From: Parapristionchus giblindavisi
Lineage: Eukaryota; Nematoda; Chromadorea; Rhabditida; Diplogasteridae
Reading direction: 5' to 3'
DNA: 64,000 bases
NCBI GenBank assembly: GCA_943737045.1
Contig: CALSFV010000658.1
Location: 248,001-312,000, forward strand
In this document: positions 21,655-33,600 of the stretch, piece by piece
Layout of the letters: each line of letters starts with the position of its first letter
Position numbering within the stretch: position 1 is the stretch's first letter
Position numbers and translations under genes: made by a program
The notes under the pieces: model-generated
The model's input: the letters and a program-made list of their open reading frames with translations, nothing else
Told to the model about the DNA's origin: nothing
Databases searched by the model: none

Positions 21655-23120
21655 GCAAAACATGATTGAGTTGCACTGGAAATCGATAGAATCTAGTGAG
21701 AATTATGATAATGTCAGCTACTGGAGGAGGGATATAGTTGGTTTGAATGCATGTTCTCGGATAATTCGCGCATGATCAAGAATCATGAATGGCCATGAAT
21801 GATCGTCTTACTACTGATAAACGATTTTTGGACTTTTTAAATGCGAACGTTTCAAAAAGTCTTTATTCCAAAATTGAATTTCCAAAGTGGAAGTACGCTA
21901 GAGGTAGTACTGAAGTACTTGTATCAGTGATCATGCATGGAATCACTTTTTCATATTGATATGCATGTCGCGGAAAGAATTCATGTATAGTACTATGAAA
22001 TTTCATTACATAATCCACTGCAAAATATCATCGCGAAGCAGATTGAGGTGCACTAGGAATCGATAGAATGTAGTGAGAATTATGATAATGTCAAATATCG
22101 ATGCAGGGGTACATGATGTATTATATGCTAGCGTGAGTCATAGATCAGGCAATATGAGGCTCAAGCAATAGCAATATCATTTCAACCCTGAATTCCCCCC
22201 TGAAGAGAATAGCTACCCATTTCTTGCATCGTAATTATTTCATTGAAACTGATGGGCGCTGATAAATTATTATTATTATTATATTTCAGGTTTAATCAAT
22301 CGTTAGACATCACAGGACTAAAGTGAGGTGCACACTGGATCGATACAATATGACCCGGTATGGAAATTGTCGTATTCATGGTTTTTATCGTATTCAATGT
22401 TGGAAACGAAGCTGCCAGACTGTGAAATATCATTTTGAATATATATCTAGGTATTTCCAATTGCAAAACAGGCATGGTAAAATGTCTTCCCACTTTCGAC
22501 AGTCCCAGAACATGGATGAAAATGAATTGCAAACCATCACCGAACCAGAGTGAGTTGCCCTATGAATCAATGGATTATAGTGAGGAAGTGATGGCATTGT
22601 AAGTGTGGAGAAGGTGCATCAATGAATACATAATACGGTGAGGAATACAAAAGGTAAAAGGTAGCACCAAGTCTTGCGAGCGAGCGATCACTGCTAGGCC
22701 AGTGATAATCAAGGCCAATTCAGTAAGGACCACCTGAGTTTTACTACATTGGAATACATACAGTAAAATAATAGGCCGATTTCAGGTTAAAATGAAATCG
22801 CTTTGAGCCTCACTTTGGATTGATACATTATAGTATGGTAGAATGTGATAATATATTGTATGGCTGCAAAATTGTGCATGACTTTGGCTTGCATAAAATA
22901 GGGTTGCATACAATACTCTAAAAAACAGACAAAAATTGTAAAATATCAGACAAACACTAAAATATCAGGCAAAATTCCAACATGTCATGCTAACAATAAC
23001 GCTGTCGATTATCAGGAAAAAGAACTAGAATGAGCTGCACTCTGATTCGATCTAGAGTGTAGTGAGAGCAAATGCCAGTTTTGGAGGTGTGGAGAAGGTG
23101 CACGAGTGACTATATAATAC
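21655..23120. repeat. Diverged ~240-bp repeat array
   Basis: At least six copies of a motif like TTGAGGTGCACTAGGAATCG followed by ATAGAATGTAGTGAGAATTATGATAATGTC start near 21667, 22043, 22322, 22550, 22800 and 23030. Some copies carry TGTGGAGAAGGTGCA..GAATA, also seen at 40885. No coding potential. Confidence 0.65.
22650..22745. repeat. GGTAAAGGTA / GGCCAGTGAT dispersed repeat, copy
   Basis: Contains GCGATCACTGCTAGGCCAGTGAT and AAGGCCAATTCAGT. Related fragments at 23345-23455, 24290-24375, 31565-31685 and 37420-37525; the fullest ones end in two or three GGTAAA units. It may be a SINE or the 3' end of a LINE. Confidence 0.6.
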
Positions 23121-23771
23121 CCCGGAGTGGATTAGGCCTGATGATTTGCATACACAATCAGTGAAGAATACCCATTGATTCGTTGATTTTTAAGCGACGA
23201 TGACAATGCCGAACGTTGCGTAAGGCTGGCGTAACTTCTTTTCGTTGATATTTCACTCACTACTCTGTTTTGAAGCTTCCATATTGGAACAGAAATGGTT
23301 ATGAACTTTTTTTGTATCAGTATCAAAGCTGTGATCTAGATATTACAGTATTGAGAGATTAGGCCCTCCGGACTGAGTTGGACTTGAATGATCGCTTACC
23401 CATCAGTCTTCTCCCGCTGGGCCTTGTGTGCTTTGAATATCCGGCTTGCCTTTTATTTTTTTTTATATATACTTCACCTTTTTGCTTATTTGAACACATG
23501 GAGTGAGAGATTGAGAGAGAGAGATGAACATGAAAAGGTATTCTAATTTACACTTATCTTCTGACTATGAGTGAGGCTGCCGACCAGGGCTGGGATTTGA
23601 ATTTAAATTAAGCAAGAGGAATTTTAAAGATGTTGACTCATTTGATGCATTTAATGATATTGGACGGATTTTTTAGCCGTTAAATTTGACGTGTTAACGG
23701 ATTCGTCAAATTTTAATGTGAAACCCAGCCCTGTCTTGGATTACTGTAGCATGCGATGTACTATAGTCCAG

Positions 23772-24034
23772 TTTTCTTATATATATTTATTTACCACAAG
23801 GTAAACGTGTATGAACAATAAATATTAAGCAAATGGACGAAATACAATTTTTAGGGATAATATAAATGAGGATCAAGGAGGTAACGGAATTGAGGGGATT
23901 GAACATTGAATACAAGTATAATAATGATAACGAAGTTGAGGCCAAACTGATCAGTCATTGATTTTTAAAAGTTGATTCTGTTCTCTGGTCGGGTAAGTAA
24001 CCGAGCCGCTCGCAAGAAGAAACTGTTATGCCTT
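23772..24034 (-). mobile_element. 5'-truncated LINE 3' end (same family as 52.5-56.4 kb)
   Basis: Matches the 3' untranslated end of the LINE at 52545-52770 almost base for base (TTACCACAAGGTAAACGTGT, AACTGATCAGTCATTG, AAGTAACCGAGCCGCTCGCA), and starts with the same TATATA tail. This shows that the family has transposed by target-primed reverse transcription and truncates 5'. Confidence 0.85.
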
Positions 24035-24607
24035 TCACTCACTTCGGTCAAATTAAACTGGTCGTGTTAAAGATGGAAACCCTCGAGTTTCTTTAAAACA
24101 TAAAATGTGAATATGCGAATGGAATATAATGGTACAAGATAATTGAACTCACCGGTTTGGCCTCGCTCCCAGACCGTTTTAAGCTTTGTGCGACAGTTGC
24201 GGAAAGAAATAGAATGAAAAAAAACCGTCCTTGTTTTACACACACTCTCGTGTATTTTCTTTTCTGTTATTAACTTTCGAACTATTAGAGCAAAGGTAAA
24301 GGTAAAGGTACAACCCGTTATACAAGCGCGCGAAGTCCTGCGGGTGATCACTGAAAGGCCAGTGATAATTCATAAAATAATATTTTTTGTTTTTTTTCAT
24401 TTTGAGTTAAATTAACTAAATATCGTTTAATGCATAGTTGAATCCTGAATGGATGAAATGAGATCGTTGTATAATTCAGAACACAGTGCCATCTTTTTAC
24501 TTAAGTTTGTGGTGCTTTACAATACAACAACAATCATTAAAAAGCATATTACAAAACTATTGATAATACAATAATGCAAATAAATTTCAAGATGTTAAGC
24601 AATGTTT

Positions 24608-27600
24608 TCAATGTGCCTTATTGCTTTTCTTGTTGAGATTAATCAGAGAATCTTCAATAATCTTCCCATAACCAGGCTCGAGTTTTCTTTAAAAGGGTTC
24701 ATAATTATTATTTATGATTATTTATTTATAGGGGAAGTTTGAGATGAATTTCCTTTATTTTACACGATTCCCTGACGGATATGAAAGGAGGGGGTTAGGG
24801 ACGAATTGAAAATAAACACTTACTTTAGCCCTTCACTTGACATGTGCGAACCCTTGTCACCATAGTAAGAGTGTAGATTTTCTCGGTTATAGCTAAATTG
24901 AATTTTTAATTTTTTTCAAACTAATTTTTAAATATTTTTCAAACTAAAGAACTTACAAATAACAGAATTCTTCATTGGTTCCGCATACTTGATCTTCTAC
25001 ACTATTCTTGATCACATTATCACCAATAATATGGTCCATTCGTTTTATTTCATTTGCATATTCAGACTCGTATTCCTTAACGATAAATTTGATTTTTTTA
25101 TTTCAAAACCAACTACCGTACGGAACGTTTTATTTTCAATTCGTCGAAATTTAACTTATTCTTTTGAAGTAATTTCTGAATTCGATATGCGGGTCCATCG
25201 TAAAGATGATGTTGGTAGTATTGATAATCAATTATCACCCTTGCAGAATTATTTCTATAATCAGCCAAATTACTGTTTTTATGGAGACTAAAAGATTACC
25301 CAACGAAATCAACAAAAGACTGTAGAAATTTCATGATTTCATCGTCCTCTAAACGTTTCTCAATGGGTTTTCGGAGAGTGGCAAACATATCTCTGGAGTT
25401 GGAAATTTAAGTAGCTTGATCTTGTTCATTTTAAAGAGATTGACCTCTCTCAATGGCCTCTTCATTGTCCACACTATTTCTCTGTTTTCTATCAACGAGA
25501 GAGCGTAGACCGTTGAAGTGGCCGTTGGCAAAGTTTTCAGTCTCTTTAAGTTAAAAAAAAACTAACTTCTCAATGATAAATGTGAAATCGGGCTGGGACA
25601 TTTCCAAAACTTTCTTAGTATTTCTTGAATGGGACTCATCAACAGTATCACTAGACAATATCACTCGAGCTGCAGTGTTTTGATGCTTATTGTAAATCTA
25701 CATTACGATCGCTCACCACTTTTAGTGAACATCCGGAATTCACTGAAACGTCCTGCAAATAGTCGAAGAAGAATGGGAAAGGCTCTGTACGCATATGAGT
25801 TTCCGATCAGCAACACCTTTGCGGTTCCGTTTCCTCTCTCAAATTGATTATTGCATTGAATCAAAGAACGTAGGAGCCAAGACGGGCGGAAATATTTTCT
25901 GTTACCGGTTTTTACCGTTTTACCGGTTTCTTAGCCCGGTAAATTTCCTTCACCGAAGTTTTACCGGTCACTCTCTTCAGCCCAACGCTGATAGGAACTC
26001 AATAAGAATATAACTCACCACAATTCCACGCAGTTCAGGTTCATCACGGTAACCGGTCCATATGAAAATATTACCTTTTATATGGTTAAGCAAATAGTTG
26101 GGGGCAGAGATGGTATTAACGATTAACGAATTAACGAAAATCGTTAATTTTAACGATATTTTTCGTTAAATTTTAACGATTAACGAATTAACGAAAATAA
26201 GTTAATTTTCGTTAACTTTTTCGTTAATGAAAATGAGCGTTTGGATGCTGGAGAAGCGTATTTTCTTACAAATTAGCACCCCTATTCTAGGCAAAATCTA
26301 TTTTTTTGTCCAAATTCTATTTTTTTCCAGTTTTTAAAGATGTATTCGTTTAAAAACAATCGATATATCGATTTTTTTTCATCGCTGTTCATGTTGTTCT
26401 AATAAATAAACCTGTTTGGAAAAATTTTCATATTTTGAGCATTAACGAAAGTTAACGAAATTAACGAAAATTAACGACTTATTTTTTGTTAATTTAACGA
26501 CTTAACGAATTAACGAAAATTTTCATTAACGAACATCTCTGGTTGGGGGGTTGAGGGCCCGCAATGGGTCGTAAAATCATTGCAGGCCCGATTTTACGAG
26601 CCATGAACGCTTACCGTTATTTAATCAAGCACTCAATAACGTAATCACAATCATTATTTAAAGGTGGAGTCCGGCGAATATTTTCGTGAACAAACTGTGA
26701 AGACAGAAATATAGCCAAAGTGATTCTGCATACCGTTCATAGATTATTTTATGCTAATTCAGCTCTTTGATCGCTAGAATCATGAACGAATCATGCTTGA
26801 TGTACAGGCAAAGACGCGAAATTTTGAAAATAAGAAAGTTCGGCAATAGGTCTCGAACCCGCGACGTTGCGCTAACTAGATAGCGCATTTACCACTACAC
26901 CAAGGGATAGATGGCTGACGAAGCTAATTTCTTGCATATCACTAATCTCTTGCACAAATGATGTTACGTATTTGCATAGACATTCGAGGGCCTCCATCTT
27001 TAACTATTTAATATTTCACTTATTATAAACTATTATTGCACAATTTTTTAAAGATATGATTTACTTCTCAGCTTCCACATCCCGTTCGTATCCTGGGACT
27101 GGTTTAAAATAAACGTATTGTGATTCACGTAAATTCCATTCAATCGCCTCTGTTCTATTGTAAGTTCTTGATTGGTCTTCTACTCCAAGTTCATTCACTG
27201 CAAAATGTCAAATTTACTATAAAGCACTATCTGAGAGAATTCAATAACTGGAATATTTTTTGGTATCGATGAAAAAATGAATTTTTCTGTTTTATGTATG
27301 ATAATTACAGGCTCCATGAGTGAAGTACACTGGTACTTGGAAATTGCTTCCAATTGAAAATTCGCTTCAGGGGGTGACCACACAACGATTTGGCGCCTTT
27401 TCCTAAAAAGTTTATTTTGAATCCAATCGATGCGGGAGTGGGCTCAATCGACTCCTTAGCTAATTCTAACAAACTATTCTCTAGGTGAGTTTTTTGATCA
27501 AAGATCAACGAACGCTGGAATCGGGAATTTTCGAAAAAAAATTCACATTTAATTAATTTTCACTATTTCACTATAACAAGCCTACAACTTTTTATTTGCT

Positions 27601-30600
27601 CAATCGCTTCTAAATATCATAACACATCTTCAGTTTGAAAATCATAATTTTAAAAAAAATATGAATAATGCGAACAAATCGTTTTTATAACGAAAATCGT
27701 AATTATGGTGTGCACCTACAGTAATCCCTAATCAGTCAATCTGGAAATTTGATAGTTTTAAACATATTTCACCGCTGTTCTTGACATGACTGAGGTATAC
27801 GACTACTTCGGAGCGCACCTGCACGGTAAAGTGCTGGCCAATATTCTATGATATTTTGGTTTTTCAGCAATAACTTTCTTCGCAGTCAACCGTTTCTCTT
27901 TATTTTTTAGTATGTTTGTATAGATGGTAAAATGGAATAATGATCCAATTTTTATCGATATTGGATCACAAACAACGAAATAGTGATCAATTTACGAAAA
28001 ATGTCAATTTTCATCGACATCAGCACCTGGGAACAGGTGCACTCCGAAGACGAGGAGTAGTCGTATACCTCAGTCATGTCAAGAACAGCGGTGAAATATG
28101 TTTAAAACTATCAAATTTCCAAATTGACCGATTAGGGATTACTGTAGGTGCACACCATAATTACGATTTTCGTTATAAAAACGAATTGTTCGCATTATTC
28201 ATATTTTTTTAAAATTACGATTTTCAAACTGAAGATATGTTATGATATTTAGAAGCGATTGAGCAAATAAAAAGTTGTAGGCTTGTTATAGTGAAATAGT
28301 GAAAATTAATTAAATGTGAATTTCTTTTCGAAAAATCCCGATTCCAGCGTTCGTTGATCTTTGATCAAAAAACTCACCTAGACAATAGTTTGTTAGAATT
28401 AGCTAAGGATTCGATTGGGCCCACTCCCGCATCGATTGGATTCCAAATAAACTTTTTAGGAAAAGGCGCCAAATCGTTGTGTAGTCACTCCCTGAAGCGA
28501 ATTTTCAATTGGAAGCAATTTCCAAGTACCAGTGTACTTCACTCATGGAGCCTGTAATTATCATACATAAAACAGAAAAATACATTTTTCATCGATACCG
28601 CACCTATGTGGATTTTCTCAGATAGCGTGATCTATTAGCTACAACATTGCATCGAGGAAAAAAGTTATTAAAAAAATTATTTTCTAAGTATAATACCCTT
28701 CTGTAGAGATTTTTTAAAGGGAGAGTAACCTCGCTCAATTGCCTCTTCAATGCACACACTACTTCTCTGTTCTCTAACAACGAGAGAGCGTAGAGCGTTG
28801 AAGAGGCCATTGACAAAGGTTTTTCACCGGATGTGCTCCTCTGTAGCTATGGTTCATCGGGGCGTGGTTATGCGTCCTTTACACTTCGACGCAAGTTGTT
28901 GTTTAAGAGGTGAACCAACGAAGGAAAATAAACTCAGCGCTTTTGAGGCTGTCAAAATTGATTTTCAAGCAAACTCAAACCTGAAAAACTAAAAGATTTG
29001 TCAAATTTCATGCGTTACCAAGCTTTTGGTTAAAGTATAGGTCACAGTTTAGTCAATATTTTTTCTCAAATTTCGAACAAATTTGGGTAAAAACCTGAAT
29101 TGTGACAGCCTTAAAATGCAGAGGAGTAGTATATTCTGACCTTTATGCATATCCTTCGCGAATCGATCAATACCACCGAAGAATATGGCCAATAAGATGA
29201 ATGAATATAGTGAAAGAATAATGATGAATGAAGTTGAAGTGGATGATCGTATGAAGAATGATTCTACAGTGTGATGACACAGTATTGAGATCACAAGAGT
29301 CATCATCACACAAAACGAAATATCTGAAATATTTATGGATTTTGCAATTAGATAAGTTTATCAGCTCATATGTTTTTTGTTTTGCGTTAAATTCTGACAC
29401 GTCCACTTGAAAAAAATGTGTCAAATCTGAACTGAAACATATATTTCATGCATATTTTTGCATTATTAATATTGGATTAAATTATAAAGAATCACCAGTC
29501 ACAGATAGATCCGCTATGTCATTATAGTACTTGTAGAGAGTGATAATAGGCCAATGAGATAAGTATATGACATACGATAAATCGCCGATGTAAACCATGA
29601 TCCTTATAAGAAATTACGATATTTTGAGTTACAAATATTAAATTATATGAGACCATTTGCATGTATATTATGATCTGTTTCAATTTCAATGTCAGTTGGA
29701 TATGGACAGACAAAATATTTGACTTGTTTCATGGAAACTGCCTCTGTATATCCATGAAACATGATAAACCGATTGTCTTCCAATATTGTACTAACAAAAG
29801 TCTTGCCCTCTACTCTTGTAACAACACGTTTGTCGACAAACACGGATACTTACGAGAGACTTTCTGGCTCACGTGACATTCTCTTGGCACTTCGCCAAAA
29901 AGTGATATGAACCGATCGAGCCCAAATCGTGCACAGTTGTTGTATGGGCTGACATGAGCTCACAGACGGAGTTTGGGTTCGTCATATCTGCACCCTCGCT
30001 AAATATCGTAAGTTCGATAAAGTGTCATAAAAATTTCAAAGTTTACGAATTCGTTCGATATGTGTATACGACGAAGGGTAATAGTAACCAGATAAATTTC
30101 AACAAGTATCATGCCGATCCAAAACCGTGGGGCCGAGAAAAATTTTTAAAAAGAAATAAAAAAAATTGTTTTATTTTTCCTGCAATTGCCTATCGGTGAG
30201 GGTCATTTTTTATTCCTTCAATTTGACGAGTATTCATTAGTGTAACTACTTTATGAAAATGAATTAAAACAAATTGGGAAAAAGTTGCCTTATTCCCGAA
30301 AAACCACGATTAATTTGCCTTTTTTCGCCAACTGAGCGAATAAGCATTTACCGGTTACGGTTATGCAAATTCAAAAATTCAAAATTGATATTTTTTTCGA
30401 AAAATAGTGTGATATTACTCCTCAGATATTCAGATAACTAACAAATGATAAAAGAAAACAATAATATAATACCGAAATCGAATGAAAACAAACAGTTATT
30501 GCCGAATTTTGAATTTCCGCATTTGCATTACCGTATCCGGCACACGCTTAATCGGCTCAGTTTGCAATAAAAGTCGAATTAATCGTGGTTTTTCGGGAAC

Positions 30601-33600
30601 AAGGCAACTTTTTCCCAATTTGTTTTAATTCATTTTCATACAGTAGTTACACTAATGAATACTCGTCAAATTGAAGGAATAAAAAATGACCCTCACCGAT
30701 AGGAAATTGTAGTAAAAATAAAACAAAGTTTTTATTTCTTTTTAAATTTTTTTCATGGGTCTCACGATTTTGGATCGGGATGATACTTGGTGGAATTTAC
30801 CTGCTTACTATTGCCTTTCATCTTATACAAATATCGAACGAATCCGTAAACTTTGAAATTTTGATGATACTTTATCGAACTTACGATATTTAGCGAAGGT
30901 GCAGATATGACGAACCCAAACTCCGTCAATGAGCTCATGTCAGCCCATACTACAACTGTGCACGATTTAGGCCCGATCGGTTCATATCACTTTTTGGCCA
31001 AGTGCCAAGCCATAAGCAAAATATGTTCACTGAGTCAGATAGCCTCTCTTACTCGTTGTCCAACAAACATGTTTGAACGTGTTTGCCGCACCATAAAAGT
31101 AGTCCGGTACCGATTGTTACCTGGAAAAGTCAGAAAAAGAGATTTTCACAAGCGAATATGCACGCCTACCAATAGTCTGCAGATGGAAGGATAAAGATAT
31201 GAGGGGAAAAGAATAATTAAGGCTAGTATGCAAATCAGAGAATGCGATACAATTGTCGTTATACGAAGAGGATCGATCTCGGACACGGAACTCTTAGAAG
31301 AAACAATCACTGAAAGCGTTTTTCAGAATAATAAGAGATTAAATTATTTCGTTATTTCATCATGTTACCCATAAGATTTTATTGAATTGAAAAAAACGCA
31401 TAGCGTTTCGGCAACACAGGAAGATCGCTCACTGAAAACTTGGGAAAATGCCAAAAACACTTGAGGTATGGTGAACCATGGTGCACTCTCACACTTCTGC
31501 GTACTCTCGCTTTTTCGATTTACCTTTTGCATATCACACCATGACCGCTTTCGAAACGTTGTTATAAGTAAAAGGTAAAGGTAATGGTACAACCCGTTAT
31601 TCAAGTCACACGAAGTACTGTGGGTGATCACTGCTAGGCCAGCGATCTTTCAAGGCCAATTCAGTCCGGAGGGCCTAATCTCTTATTCGGACCTACTTTA
31701 CCGCGTGATCTAGTCACGCGGTAAAGTAGGTCCTAAGAAGAGTGAAAGAAGAGTAAAGTAGTAGGTTATATGTACAATGTAGATATTCACATGCAATCTC
31801 CGACTTGCGTAATTGTTATATATCATTACGCAAATGAGAAGTACTCACCACGTTCAACATCAGAATCGTCATTCGAAAGCTTCTCCATACTAATAGTTTC
31901 GTACTCCACTTTTCGATGTGATCGATCGCTCAGTTCAAATGCGATGCTCCCCATGAGGAATTGCCATATTCTCGAGAATAGAAGGCCAAACGATATGGCA
32001 GAACTCGATAAGATGTGAATTAAATATGATCCTGTAAGTATTTCACGAATATAGGACAGATTTCGCGGTGATTCTTCATCCCGAGTTGAATATGCGTCGT
32101 TTCATTTGCTTTACGTGCCTACGGCCGTCACGTAGACGAACGTTACATTTCGCTTACGCGTGCGTCAGCGTAAATTTTGGAGTGTGTTGGGTCACGTTAG
32201 TTCAGAGTGTACAATAAGGGATAAACTGAAACCCCGGTCGGGACTCGAACCCGACTCAAACGCGAACCGTTCGGATAGAGAAGCAAACATCTTACCAATA
32301 GGCCACGCGTCGATCACAATCCCACCCTTTCTCTACTCATCATATCTCAATTTTCGATTGCGACACAGTTAAGATACTCGCACCGTTCCAATATAGAGAT
32401 GCGTAAAAGTGTAGAAATTGAGCTGCTGTATGTTCTTATTACGATTAAATAACAATCAACATTACTTTACCTTATTTTATTTTACAAAAAAAGTGACGAA
32501 TATAACGAATTTATATTCAACAAATATACAAAATAACAACACAAACAAAACGATAGCAGCACGTAATAACGATGAACAACTCATAATTAGAAAAAGTAAG
32601 ATACTGTAATTTTAGAATATAGATCAAAGATCAATCTAGTTATACTTGAATAGCAGAGATAAAAACAAATAATTTCGAAAACAAAATTAATAGGAACGGT
32701 AATCAATAACTAAATAGTCTATACTACTTTATAATATCTATAATACTCTAATTTATTACTGTCAATATTATGCCGGTGTCAACGATGAAGGCGAGGCATC
32801 AGACGTGGAATTATCAGAGGGTGATGATGTATAGGGAGGATCGATGTCGACTATGAACACATCACGAAGACCCGAATCACGCTGACTGAAATTAGAGGAA
32901 TTAGAGCGGTACTGTGCACTGCGGGTACAGACTAGGGTTATTGTATTCCATATACTAGGGATACTGACGACCTGATACTAGGGTTACTGCAGATCGTCCC
33001 AGCTACACTAGAAATGTCTCAATTTATCAAAACATTAACCACTAGTTCTATATTATCTCATGTTAAATGATAGCATTTGTCTGGATCAAAGATTGATTGA
33101 TTGATGGAAAAGTCAGACTACATTTATCTCACTTGTTACTGATAATATCCCAACAGTACAGTAAACCCTACGTCCTACGGTATCATACCCAGCCCATACC
33201 TGGGCGTGCATTGCCGCTGGAAATGAAAATCGGGGGGTCGGAAGCAAAAAATGGAGCATTTTTACGTCATTTTGAGTGATTTTTTTGGAAAATCGGGGTG
33301 TCTGGTGCCAAAAATCGGAGGTGTATTGCCGCTAGCGGCAATGGTGCCCACGTATGACCCAGCCCGTTTCCAGAGTAACTCCTCTCACCCTTCACCCCAT
33401 AATGTTTTCATTAATTGATCAGACTACAAACTGCGAAAAGAAAATATCAAAGATCACACTCACCTCCGTCTCCGTGGATCCCGTTTGATACATTGGAAAC
33501 TCGGTTCCACTACGCGTCATTCGCACCGGGAAGGCACTGCAATGATAAAAATTCAGTAGACAACTTACATAATAAGCATTGTTCAAAGATCATAGACCAA

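Noticed and set aside
24989..25291. 100-codon plus-strand ORF
   Set aside because: It overlaps minus-strand OAC C-terminal exons that have family motifs; the plus-strand frame is a shadow.
32230..32310. Genuine tRNA gene
   Set aside because: The T arm and B box are good, but the acceptor stem and anticodon arm do not close; kept only as tRNA-like.
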